20,024 nucleotides of DNA from an uncultured bacterium (GTDB lineage: Bacteria; Patescibacteriota; Saccharimonadia; Saccharimonadales; Saccharimonadaceae): contig CALMQN010000004.1 in NCBI GenBank assembly GCA_937872185.1, positions 1 through 20,024 on the forward strand, in the 5' to 3' direction. Both the position numbers and the translations under genes were made by a program. A model generated the notes under the pieces. That model made no database searches. It had not been told where the DNA came from and saw nothing but the letters and a program-made list of their open reading frames with translations. The stretch's first letter is position 1, and each line of letters opens with the position of its first letter. Of this stretch, positions 9,250 to 16,550 are shown one piece after another.

Positions 9250-11565
9250 CTATGGGATACTGGTTACCGTAAAGGTGCCACCCGAGGTAAAGGTATGAAT
9301 TGTATATCCATTAACTGTTGTTATACTGTTACCCCCAGTTGCGGTCAACTTACCTGCAGGATAACGTATAACCACTATGCCCGAGCCTCCATTGCCCGCA
9401 GTACCGGAAGTGGTACAGGTTGAAAGCTGTGTCGCACCGCCACCGCCGCCACCTGTGTTTACGGTTGCAGTAGCACCATTACCATTCACGCTATCGCCAC
9501 CGTTTCCTCCGCCGCCAGGCCCGCCTACACCGGGGGCAAGATTCCGGCTACAACCATAGTCACCACCTCCACCTCCACCACCACCATATGTGGCAAGGCT
9601 ACCCGTAATATAACTTATAACACCGACACCTCCCGCACCCGACGTACCGGGGCTTGCCGAGGTAGCACTCCCTCCAAGACCCGAAGCTCCGCCGCCTCCG
9701 GAATTAGGGTACTGCCCTGAGTTAAAGCCAGCGCTACCGCCATTACTACCTTGTCCGGCAATGCCCGTTCCTACATATATAGTCGTACTGGCAAGTCGAC
9801 CGCTTCCTCCTCCGCTTCCGCCCGCAGCTCCACTGCCAGTAGAGCCATAGCCTCCGCCCACAGCGACCAAGCCAAACGCCGAAGAGCCTGATCCACTCAC
9901 TCCGAAAGATGCACCGCCCGCACCACCAGCACCGACAACAATCGGGTAGGTCCCTGCTGAACTTAAAAAGCGCTCAGTCGTAATAACACCACCACCACCA
10001 CCACCACCAGCACCACCAGCACCACCACCACCAGCACCACCGCCACCAGCGACGATCAATGCATCCGCTAGTACACCGGTAATCAGGTTAGGGTTCGGTA
10101 CAAAACTGTCATCATACGAATAGTATTCCGTCAGTGGGGTGTTCCAAAAGTTAGCAGCCATCCATCTGTTATCGCTTCGGGTCAATATGGCGCTGTTCGA
10201 GATCTGTTGAACGGTGACTGCAAACCCAGATGCACCTAAGCTATTGTTATACAAATTAACGCCCAGTCTGTGAGCACCAGGCGTCAATGTTGTTGTGTAA
10301 TTATAGACCGCGTTCCATGTCCCTTCAGCGATTTCTTGACCGTCCATATATATACTGCAAGCATCATCACACAGGTACGATATCTTCACGGGCGTATTCG
10401 CTGTTACGACGATGTCACGACTGTCCCTAAAATAAGCATACGAAGTCGCGGGGTAATTACCGCCCGTATTATTGTGCGTCGTCGCCAGGAAGCGCGCGAA
10501 CGCATCACCGCTTGCTGCCGTCCACGTGTTGGTAGATGCCGTGTTGGCATCATTCACATCACGAACGGCCGTCCATGACGCCGGGTCAGCGTAATAGGCA
10601 GGGGACGAGTAGTGAACAGTTGCTCCAGCAGCAACACGCCACGATGTGTCGGAAACCATGATTGGTGTCGCGGCGCCCTCCTTTTCAAGGGAGGCCTTCA
10701 TGATACTTGCTGTTTGAGCAATCGAATCGTTGACCATCTTAACGTACATTGTGTGACAACCGGCGCCTAGTGCGATAGTGTCTGTGTCGTAAGTACCAGT
10801 AGACGTATCGATCAATGACCCATCAATATAGGCAAAAGCATCGTCATTCGTAAAGAAGTTAAGGACGTAATTACCCGCATCCGTTATGCTAAAATCCTTA
10901 CGAAGATATATGGGTCCTGGATTTGTACTCGCTGCACTTGTAATTGATATCGCAAGCGCAGATGGTTCAGGGAACGACGTGCCACCGCCACCGGTACGAA
11001 CCTGTGCATTGTTCCATCCATAGATACTGCCCGCCGCACCCGAACACAAATCCGGCACAACTGCCGACTGCGTCACTTTTTGATCATACCGTCGCCAGAC
11101 CTGACTGTTGGAGTTACGAAGCACCTCGACATATCCCGTATTGGGGAGCGTCAGGGCCTTACCGTTACTGTCTAGCGTCGGTGCGCCAAGACTAAAGCTA
11201 CTGCGCACATTTCCATTCTTTGAAACCGAACACAGCGCGTTAGTCGATGTCGTCGGGCAAGATACCGTTTCGGTCCCCGTACAGTCGGTGTTTGGTTTGA
11301 GTGGTGAACCGTTGCTCCACTGCGGGACGTTAGCGTTTGCATTCAGACACGCTTCGGCATAGGCAATCCCGGCCTCGCCGGCAACTTGTGCCAGCTGTTC
11401 ATAATACTGGCTTTTTAGTGCCGTTCGAACCGTCGAGGTACTACTGACCGATACGAGTAGTACTGTCAGCATCACAATTGATGCAATCAAAATCGTAGGG
11501 AGCGCAAACCCAGCACGTTTTAGGTGCTGATGACTGACTGGCTGTTCGCGTACGAATAACGTCAC
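9250..11565 (-). CDS. Large prepilin-like surface protein with PA14-like and glycine-rich domains
   Basis: 771 residues from a GTG start. The frame is open further upstream to an ATG at 11616, but AAGGAG (11571-11576) stands 5 nt before the GTG. A 19-residue basic leader ends Lys-Arg-Ala-Gly, then FALPTILIASIVMLTVLLVSV, a type IV prepilin-type cleavage site and hydrophobic helix. The usual Glu at mature position 5 is Thr, as in some minor pilins. Numbering from the upstream ATG, two related beta-sandwich modules follow (about 200-310 and 345-475), each with DDxxxxYxDG (NDDAFAYIDG, CDDACSIYMDG), as in PA14-like carbohydrate-binding domains. Residues 523-745 are glycine-rich with poly-Gly tracts, ending GGSGIVVIRYP, and the protein closes with YTIHTFTSGGTFTV. 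A role in surface attachment or as a pilus-tip adhesin is inferred. No pilus assembly genes are nearby. Confidence 0.8.
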   Translation of the reverse strand: MTLFVREQPVSHQHLKRAGFALPTILIASIVMLTVLLVSVSSTSTVRTALKSQYYEQLAQVAGEAGIAYAEACLNANANVPQWSNGSPLKPNTDCTGTETVSCPTTSTNALCSVSKNGNVRSSFSLGAPTLDSNGKALTLPNTGYVEVLRNSNSQVWRRYDQKVTQSAVVPDLCSGAAGSIYGWNNAQVRTGGGGTSFPEPSALAISITSAASTNPGPIYLRKDFSITDAGNYVLNFFTNDDAFAYIDGSLIDTSTGTYDTDTIALGAGCHTMYVKMVNDSIAQTASIMKASLEKEGAATPIMVSDTSWRVAAGATVHYSSPAYYADPASWTAVRDVNDANTASTNTWTAASGDAFARFLATTHNNTGGNYPATSYAYFRDSRDIVVTANTPVKISYLCDDACSIYMDGQEIAEGTWNAVYNYTTTLTPGAHRLGVNLYNNSLGASGFAVTVQQISNSAILTRSDNRWMAANFWNTPLTEYYSYDDSFVPNPNLITGVLADALIVAGGGGAGGGGAGGAGGGGGGGVITTERFLSSAGTYPIVVGAGGAGGASFGVSGSGSSAFGLVAVGGGYGSTGSGAAGGSGGGSGRLASTTIYVGTGIAGQGSNGGSAGFNSGQYPNSGGGGASGLGGSATSASPGTSGAGGVGVISYITGSLATYGGGGGGGGDYGCSRNLAPGVGGPGGGGNGGDSVNGNGATATVNTGGGGGGATQLSTCTTSGTAGNGGSGIVVIRYPAGKLTATGGNSITTVNGYTIHTFTSGGTFTVTSIP
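9988..10050 (-). repeat. GGT-type triplet repeat within the prepilin-like gene
   Basis: Twenty-one codons made almost only of ACC/AGC/GCC on the plus strand, including seven consecutive ACC (9988-10008). On the coding strand they give Gly with a few Ala. Length changes by slippage would stay in frame and vary the poly-Gly linker. Confidence 0.8.
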
Positions 11566-11591
11566 GGTTTCTCCTTGTGCTTTCACCGTCA

Positions 11592-11597
11592 AGTATA
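11592..11597 (-). promoter_or_regulatory. -10 box for the prepilin-like gene
   Basis: TATACT on the minus strand, 26 nt before the GTG start. The expected start site would leave a leader of about 20 nt that holds AAGGAG. This supports the GTG at 11565 over the ATG at 11616, which lies upstream of the promoter. Confidence 0.4.
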
Positions 11598-11644
11598 GCA
11601 TAAACGTAATAGGCAATACGCTATACTATCTTGCTCATTTACTG

Positions 11645-11650
11645 TATAAT
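11645..11650 (+). promoter_or_regulatory. -10 box for glutaredoxin operon
   Basis: TATAAT preceded by TG, 28 nt before the ATG at 11679. AAGGGG (11664-11669) with 9 nt spacing serves as ribosome binding site, so this mRNA has a conventional leader. No -35 match. Confidence 0.45.
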
Positions 11651-11678
11651 GTATAGTAACAAGAAGGGGAATACCAAT

Positions 11679-11954
11679 ATGACAAGCACCGCACCACAGA
11701 TCACCATTTATAGCACCAGCTGGTGCGCATTCTGCCACACCGAGATGCAGTGGTTGGACAAGCTCGGTATTCCTTATGTCGCGAAAGACGTCGAAGCCGA
11801 TAAGGCCGCTTACGAAGAACTAATGTCAAAAAATGGCGGTACTTTTAGCGGTGTCCCGGTCACTGATATTGGTGGAGATTTAGTCCTTGGGTTTGACCGA
11901 CCAAAAATCCAGGATGCTATTAAAAAACACGACATTCAGCCGATTGCCTCGTAA
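11679..11954 (+). CDS. Glutaredoxin-like thiol-disulfide oxidoreductase (NrdH/mycoredoxin type)
   Basis: 91 residues from the ATG at 11679, chosen because AAGGGG lies just upstream and the frame before it has only a TTG. Seen: strand ITIYSTSW, the active site Cys-Ala-Phe-Cys (about residues 16-19), and the cis-proline block GVPVTDIGGDLVLGFDR that forms the thiol-binding groove. The fold length and motif order fit the glutaredoxin/NrdH branch, whose reductant may be a thioredoxin reductase or a low-molecular-weight thiol; which one applies cannot be told. Expected role: cytoplasmic reduction of protein disulfides or electron supply to ribonucleotide reductase. It is followed after 31 nt by the unknown gene at 11986. 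Confidence 0.9.
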   Translation: MTSTAPQITIYSTSWCAFCHTEMQWLDKLGIPYVAKDVEADKAAYEELMSKNGGTFSGVPVTDIGGDLVLGFDRPKIQDAIKKHDIQPIAS

Positions 11955-11956
11955 TC

Positions 11957-11973
11957 GTCCGGATATTTCGGAC
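11957..11973 (+). promoter_or_regulatory. Small hairpin abutting the ribosome binding site of the next gene
   Basis: GTCCG (11957-11961) pairs with CGGAC (11969-11973) around a 7-nt loop. The Shine-Dalgarno AAAGGAG begins at 11974. It could tune translation of the second gene or act as a processing site; too short to be a terminator and lacks a T-run. Confidence 0.35.
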
Positions 11974-11985
11974 AAAGGAGCCCCC

Positions 11986-12453
11986 GTGCCCGAAGGTGAG
12001 AAACTTGCCAAAGTAACACAGCTTCGTCCGCTTGACCACGGGCCACTTGAAAAAGGACCCGATTTAAAAGATCGTGCCCACATGTACGAGCAGTTGAAAG
12101 ACCTGTCATCACCACTATTCATGGACAATATGACCTATGGGCTGAACCGCATCGCCAGCCACGCCGCCGGTGGTAAACGATACCCTTTTCTCAAACATTC
12201 AGAGCGCGAAACGGCGCGCATCCTCGCGCAAACCGATGTCGATAACGTCGACCTGGGCGATGACGACCAGACACCAATGGTTATATCGCACGCCATCATT
12301 GACGCAGGCAACGATCCCGAACGAATTCGCGCCTTAGAGACATTATTAAAGATATACGTTATCGCCAGTGATGGTGGATACATTCAGCCGTTTGATGTCC
12401 AAGGCTACGTCGATCGAATCATGGATCCACGTTCATCGATGCCGCAGCTTTAA
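11986..12453 (+). CDS. Unknown protein, 155 residues
   Basis: Start taken at GTG 11986 because AAAGGAG (11974-11980) precedes it by 5 nt; the frame is open upstream into the glutaredoxin gene. The product is soluble, with no Cys, no signal peptide and no membrane segment. The N-terminus is polar and Pro/Lys-rich, the middle has a likely helix (DRAHMYEQLKDL) followed by MDNMTYGLNRIASHA, an acidic stretch DVDNVDLGDDDQ, and a helical C-terminal part (DPERIRALETLLKIYVIAS). I do not recognise a family. It lies 31 nt after glutaredoxin and probably shares its transcript. Its TAA overlaps the TAA of the convergent ABC-F gene by three bases. Confidence 0.75.
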   Translation: MPEGEKLAKVTQLRPLDHGPLEKGPDLKDRAHMYEQLKDLSSPLFMDNMTYGLNRIASHAAGGKRYPFLKHSERETARILAQTDVDNVDLGDDDQTPMVISHAIIDAGNDPERIRALETLLKIYVIASDGGYIQPFDVQGYVDRIMDPRSSMPQL

Positions 12454-14090
12454 ACTGCGCCGATTTGCAGCACGTCACCACCCAAAGCTTGGCGGAAATA
12501 CCCATCGTGACTCACGTAAATCACCGCACCAGCATATTTACCAAGCGCTGTTTCAAGCTCTTCGATACTCGGAAGATCAAGGTGGTTTGTCGGCTCATCC
12601 AGCACCAGCAGCTGTGGATCATTGGCCAGCATCGCAATCAACTGAAAACGCGCTTTCTGACCACCGGATAATCGTGATACCGGTGTTTTACCGTCGCCCT
12701 CATTAAATAAATAATCATTAAGCAGGTTGCGGATCTTGGTCGTCGAGATTGATAGATTGCGGTCCAAATACATCTTTTCAATCGCAGCCTCAAGCGGTAG
12801 CGCAAAATAGGTAGGGGAGACTTCTTGCTCGTACACGCCAATGCGTACATGCGAATCAAGTGATAACTCACCATCAAACAAGACCGGCGTTGTATCACCT
12901 AATAGCCGTTTAATCAGCGTGGTTTTACCAGCACCATTTCGTCCTCGAAACTCCAGAGCTTCGCCTTCGCGCAGGTCAATGTTAACACCACTAAATAGCG
13001 GTGTGTCGCCATATCCCAATGACACATTCCGTGCGCTCACCAGCACATGCTTGCTGCGTGATTCTTCGTTTTTTAAATTCATACGGATGTTCTTGGCCTT
13101 AAACTTGTCGTACTGCGCGGCGACCTTATAGTTCAAATTAGCTGCCGATTCTTTATCAATCCAAAACGTCGGCTTCTCTTTGGCTTGCAGCTCTGCCAAT
13201 TCTTTTCGTGATGTTTCCTCTAGTCGTTTGAACTTTTGAATAGTGCCTGGGTTGCGTGATTTTTCCTTCAGGCGTTGATAATCAATTACTTTTGCTTTCA
13301 GGTTGACGATGCGCTTTTCAACCATCTCGAAATCATTCATCTGCGTGCCAGTACTGACGGCATTTTGCTTCAAATAGGCGTCGTAGTTGCCCTTATAACT
13401 AACGCTGGAACCGTCTTTTAACTCAATAATGCGATCGACTTCATTCAATACGTCACGGTCGTGGGTGATCACCAGCATCGCTTCACGGGCCGTCTTCATC
13501 CACTCAACATATTGCGCCTTTGCGATGTAATCCATGTGATTTGTCGGTTCGTCAACCAGCGCCAGATGCGCATCACTGTGCATCACTTTAACCACTTCAA
13601 CCAAACGTTTTTGACCACCAGATAGGGTAGTGAAGGCACGGTGCGCCACGCCCGGCAATTGAAAATTATCCAGTTCACGCTCGATCTGCTCTTCGATTTG
13701 ATAAAATCCTTTGTCGTCAAAGCGCATCAATGCCTGCGTGTATTCGTCAATCAATTTCATGTCATCGCCCATTGTGAGGGGATATGATTCGATGATATGA
13801 CTGAGCGCAGTATATTCGGGCAGCCCCTGCAACACATACTGCAAAACAGTTGTATCGCCCATGTCGTGATGTTCCTGCGCAGTCGCGACGACAACCGTAC
13901 CACGTTTAAAAATAATCTCACCGGTAAAGTCTTTGTCGGTGCCCGCCAAAATACCAAATAGCGTCGATTTGCCCACGCCATTACGGCCAATCACGCCAAC
14001 TTTTTCGCCGTCATCGATACTAAAACTAATCCCACTCATTAACAGTTTGGGACCAAATGATTTTTCAGTTATGGTAATATCGGCGATCAT
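12450..14090 (-). CDS. ABC-F family ATPase (ribosome-associated type)
   Basis: 546 residues with two ATP-binding domains and no membrane part. Domain 1: Walker A GRNGVGKST (35-43), signature LSGGQKR (156-162), Walker B LALVDEPTNHMD (176-187). Linker about 240-345, rich in Lys/Glu, the P-site tRNA interaction motif in characterised ABC-F proteins. Domain 2: Walker A GRNGAGKTT (383-391), signature LSGGQKAR (474-481), LLVLDEPTNHLD (494-505). ABC-F proteins bind the ribosomal E site and modulate translation (EttA, Uup, YbiT and YheS types) or confer resistance to ribosome-targeting antibiotics (Vga, Msr, OptrA types). The Saccharibacteria-like context suggests a housekeeping role, but the subtype cannot be fixed by eye. 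A TACACT box stands 9 nt before the ATG. It overlaps the convergent 155-residue gene by four bases. Confidence 0.94.
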   Translation of the reverse strand: MIADITITEKSFGPKLLMSGISFSIDDGEKVGVIGRNGVGKSTLFGILAGTDKDFTGEIIFKRGTVVVATAQEHHDMGDTTVLQYVLQGLPEYTALSHIIESYPLTMGDDMKLIDEYTQALMRFDDKGFYQIEEQIERELDNFQLPGVAHRAFTTLSGGQKRLVEVVKVMHSDAHLALVDEPTNHMDYIAKAQYVEWMKTAREAMLVITHDRDVLNEVDRIIELKDGSSVSYKGNYDAYLKQNAVSTGTQMNDFEMVEKRIVNLKAKVIDYQRLKEKSRNPGTIQKFKRLEETSRKELAELQAKEKPTFWIDKESAANLNYKVAAQYDKFKAKNIRMNLKNEESRSKHVLVSARNVSLGYGDTPLFSGVNIDLREGEALEFRGRNGAGKTTLIKRLLGDTTPVLFDGELSLDSHVRIGVYEQEVSPTYFALPLEAAIEKMYLDRNLSISTTKIRNLLNDYLFNEGDGKTPVSRLSGGQKARFQLIAMLANDPQLLVLDEPTNHLDLPSIEELETALGKYAGAVIYVSHDGYFRQALGGDVLQIGAV

Positions 14091-14091
14091 A

Positions 14092-14164
14092 ACTGTACAA
14101 GTGTAGCATTAACTGGGGTTAACAGATAGAGCGACTGTACAAAGCCTCGTGTTCGTTTTATACT
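14092..14164. promoter_or_regulatory. Divergent promoter region with repeated ACTGTACAA
   Basis: The 80-nt gap between the ABC-F gene (-) and the 103-residue gene (+). Minus -10: TACACT (14100-14105), 9 nt from the ABC-F ATG. Plus -10: TATACT (14159-14164), 6 nt from ATG 14171, with TGTACA (14136-14141) at 17-nt spacing as a 4-of-6 match to TTGACA. ACTGTACAA occurs twice as a direct repeat (14092-14100, 14134-14142), the second covering that -35. Confidence 0.45.
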
Positions 14165-14170
14165 ATCGCC

Positions 14171-14482
14171 ATGAAACCTTCCCGTCTCGCTGGCAGTGGG
14201 GAACTCGGCGTTCGACCCGTCGTTACGCTGGGCGTGCCAAAATCACCAGAAAACGGGCTCCTGGACGAAGTCGACAAAGAATCTGCCAACTACCTGCAGA
14301 TGACGCATCTGCTCAACGACCTTTGCGACGTGCTTGATGAAATTGGAGAAACCCAGCAAAAAGAGTTGATGTTATTTAACGCCTACAATCGTTGGCGACA
14401 AGGCGGCCCCTTCAACGATGGGGCATCAATCCGGTCCGATGCCCGTATTTTCGTCGAAACGATCCTAGGATCACGTCTCTAA
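14171..14482 (+). CDS. Unknown protein, 103 residues
   Basis: The start is set by a TATACT box ending 6 nt before the ATG, so transcription should begin at the ATG itself. There is no Shine-Dalgarno site. The N-terminal third is Gly/Pro/Val-rich (LAGSGELGVRPVVTLGVPKS) and probably loosely structured. The rest looks helical, with HLLNDLCDVLDEIGETQQKE then NAYNRWRQGGPFNDGASIRS and a short last helix. One Cys, no membrane segment. I do not recognise a family. It stands alone between divergent ABC-F and the downstream hydrolase, which has its own -10 box. Confidence 0.7.
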   Translation: MKPSRLAGSGELGVRPVVTLGVPKSPENGLLDEVDKESANYLQMTHLLNDLCDVLDEIGETQQKELMLFNAYNRWRQGGPFNDGASIRSDARIFVETILGSRL

Positions 14483-14518
14483 AACAGCTGCCGCCTGGCT
14501 GACATGCCAATAATTCGT

Positions 14519-14524
14519 TATAGT
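14519..14524 (+). promoter_or_regulatory. -10 box for the alpha/beta hydrolase gene
   Basis: TATAGT followed by only 7 nt (AGGATCA) before the ATG. The AGGA there could act as a very close ribosome binding site, or the mRNA is leaderless. Confidence 0.45.
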
Positions 14525-14531
14525 AGGATCA

Positions 14532-15371
14532 ATGTCGAATATCATACAGCACGCAGGGGCACATCCTTATTGGTCATATAACGTTGGTAAAAACCTGCCC
14601 GTTATTGTGATGCTCCACGGTTTTCGCGGAACGCATCATGGGCTCGATCTGATCGCCAGGCAGCTTGATAGATTTCACGTCATCGTTCCAGACCTACCGG
14701 GCTTCGGCATCGCTGGCGCACTTGACGACGAACATACCGTTGAAAACTACGTTCAGTGGGTACATGATTTCATTAAAAGCCTGGAGCTCGCACACCCTCC
14801 GGTCCTGCTGGGGCATTCGTTCGGCACAATTATCGCCGCGGCGTACGCCGCCAGCTACCCGAAAACAATCACCAAGCTGGTCTTGGTCAACCCCATCGGG
14901 CCACATGGCAAGCGAGGGATTAATACGCTACTCACCTATATTACGCTTGGGTATTATTGGGTCGGCAAAAAATTACCACACAATTTGGCAACGCGATTAC
15001 TATCGGCGAAATTCGTCATCACCATCATGACGCTGGTTATGACCAAAACCAAAGATAAACAAGTGCGCGCATATATCTATGACCAGCATTATACGCACTT
15101 CAACAGCTTCGCTAACCCAACATCTGTGTCGCAGGCGTTCAAAACATCAACTACTCGGACTGTCCACGAATTTGGCTTACAAATTGTGGTACCGACGCTA
15201 CTGATCGCAGGGGATAAAGACGAAATCACGTCAGTTGCAAAACAGCAATTGATGGCGCAGACGTTTCCGAACGCAAGACTCGAAGTTATCCACGGTGTTG
15301 GACATCTAACGCACTACGAAACGCCCAAACAAGTTGGGCTGCTTATTCAAGCGTTTATTAAATCAGTATAA
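14532..15371 (+). CDS. Alpha/beta-fold hydrolase
   Basis: 279 residues. The strand VIVMLHGFRGT (24-34) gives the oxyanion-hole HG. The nucleophile elbow is GHSFG with S96, the catalytic acid is probably D230 in LLIAGDKDEIT, and the His is H258 in HGVGHLTHYE. A complete triad and a lid-like insertion (about 125-205) fit the common esterase/peptidase/lipase branch of the superfamily. No signal peptide, so cytoplasmic. The substrate is unknown; a lipid or ester is possible, as two glycosyltransferases follow. Its 3' end overlaps the convergent glycosyltransferase gene by 25 nt. Confidence 0.92.
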   Translation: MSNIIQHAGAHPYWSYNVGKNLPVIVMLHGFRGTHHGLDLIARQLDRFHVIVPDLPGFGIAGALDDEHTVENYVQWVHDFIKSLELAHPPVLLGHSFGTIIAAAYAASYPKTITKLVLVNPIGPHGKRGINTLLTYITLGYYWVGKKLPHNLATRLLSAKFVITIMTLVMTKTKDKQVRAYIYDQHYTHFNSFANPTSVSQAFKTSTTRTVHEFGLQIVVPTLLIAGDKDEITSVAKQQLMAQTFPNARLEVIHGVGHLTHYETPKQVGLLIQAFIKSV

Positions 15372-16513
15372 ATTTCTTCAAAACGCTCTAACGTATGCGT
15401 TAGGTCATGTGTTTTAGCAATAGCCAAACTCTCAGCACTCATTGCGTCGTGCAGATCCTTGTCTGATAACAACTTGGTCAAGCCGTCAGCAATTTGCTCG
15501 TCGTTATCTTGCTCGCACAAAAATCCATTACGCTCGTTTTGGCATAGTTCACTCAGCGCACCGGCATCGACAGCCACGACTGGCTTGCCACTTGCCATTG
15601 CCTCTAGCGTTGCGATACTCTGCAGCTCCATCGGTGATGGCATGGCAAAAATATATCCAACCTGATGTAGCGGCGCCAGATCTTCTTCGGGCACGCGGCC
15701 AGCGAACGTCACATTGCTTTTTATTTTCAGGCTTTTCACCAACCATTTCAAATTATCAGCGTCACTTCCGTCACCAACGATCAACAAGTGTGCTTTCTTG
15801 TGTGCAAGGACTTGTTTGAATGCGCGCACCAGCACCGAAATGTGCTTTTCGGCATCGGTACGACCAACATAGGTAATGATGGGCACGTTCGTCGGTAATG
15901 AGTATTTTTCGTAAATACTGGCGGGCGCTGGGTCGGTCGTAAAGCGACTTAAATCAATCCCATTCGATACGGCCTGCATGGGGACCGTCATTTTCTCGGC
16001 GATTTTAAACATATCGATTGCAGACTGAGTAGGCATGGTCACAAAATCAGCCTTAGAATGAAAGCGACGACCGTAATCACGCAACATATAATTGATCGGG
16101 CGGGCGAGTGGGGCCAGCAGTTTCAGATTATCCATCAGGTTTTCGGGCATAGCGTGGTTGGTGCTCACGATCGGAATACCGACCTTGTTGCCATACTTCA
16201 TAGCGGCCTGACCGATCCACATTAACATCTGGATATGGATAACATCCGGTTCAAATTCGTTAATGATTTTTTTGACTTCTCGCATGGGGTTTAACGACAC
16301 GCGAATGTTTTGATATAAGGGGAAGGGGACCGACAATGTGCGCGTCACGACATAGTTTTCATCGACTTCTTTATAGCGTTTGCCCGTCTGGCTGGGAGCA
16401 ATCACCAACACTTCGTGCCCGCGACTTGCAAGCCCCCGCGCAAGGTTGCGGGTAAAGGTCGAGACGCCGTTAATGACCGGAAAATTAAGATCCGCAGCAA
16501 TGAGGATTTTCAT
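15347..16513 (-). CDS. GT4-family glycosyltransferase (GT-B fold), glycolipid-type
   Basis: 388 residues. N-terminal Rossmann domain begins with MKILIAADLNFPVINGVSTF and includes DVIHIQ (90-95) and H120 in STNHAMPENL. The C-terminal donor domain has YVGRTDAEKH with R218 and K223 as likely diphosphate ligands, VGDGSD (246-251), and the EX7E motif E296...E304 in MELQSIATLEAMASGKPVV. This set is typical of retaining GT4 enzymes that add hexose to diacylglycerol or phosphatidylinositol lipids, or to polysaccharides. The acceptor is not readable. A TATAAT lies 9 nt before the ATG. It is divergent to a second GT4 gene, suggesting joint work on a surface glycolipid or glycan. Confidence 0.92.
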   Translation of the reverse strand: MKILIAADLNFPVINGVSTFTRNLARGLASRGHEVLVIAPSQTGKRYKEVDENYVVTRTLSVPFPLYQNIRVSLNPMREVKKIINEFEPDVIHIQMLMWIGQAAMKYGNKVGIPIVSTNHAMPENLMDNLKLLAPLARPINYMLRDYGRRFHSKADFVTMPTQSAIDMFKIAEKMTVPMQAVSNGIDLSRFTTDPAPASIYEKYSLPTNVPIITYVGRTDAEKHISVLVRAFKQVLAHKKAHLLIVGDGSDADNLKWLVKSLKIKSNVTFAGRVPEEDLAPLHQVGYIFAMPSPMELQSIATLEAMASGKPVVAVDAGALSELCQNERNGFLCEQDNDEQIADGLTKLLSDKDLHDAMSAESLAIAKTHDLTHTLERFEEIYTDLINA

Positions 16514-16522
16514 ATATCAGCC

Positions 16523-16540
16523 ATTATATCATGCTAAAAT
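16523..16540. promoter_or_regulatory. Back-to-back -10 boxes between divergent glycosyltransferases
   Basis: Minus -10 TATAAT at 16523-16528 (9 nt from ATG 16513) and plus -10 TAAAAT at 16535-16540 (10 nt from ATG 16551), only 6 nt apart. Polymerase cannot occupy both at once. The whole gap between the two genes is 37 nt. Confidence 0.5.
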
Positions 16541-16550
16541 GACGACAGAT

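Noticed and set aside
9988..10050. Tandem triplets considered as a CRISPR or other array
   Set aside because: Simple codon repeats without spacers, inside a coding frame.
9377..11362. Several plus-strand open frames antisense to the prepilin-like gene (Pro-rich where the gene is Gly-rich)
   Set aside because: Explained by codon-biased repeats on the coding strand; no start signals.
11566..11616. Longer N-terminus (ATG 11616) for the prepilin-like protein
   Set aside because: It starts upstream of the likely -10 box, and AAGGAG is correctly placed for the GTG at 11565, which also yields a normal-length prepilin leader.
14461..14472. Perfect palindrome GATCCTAGGATC
   Set aside because: Lies at the end of a coding gene, is short, and has no T-run or promoter context; probably chance.
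16380..16550. Longer N-terminus for the plus-strand glycosyltransferase
   Set aside because: The extra part is antisense to the other glycosyltransferase gene and lies upstream of the presumed -10 box; family homology begins at MKLFFDARYI.
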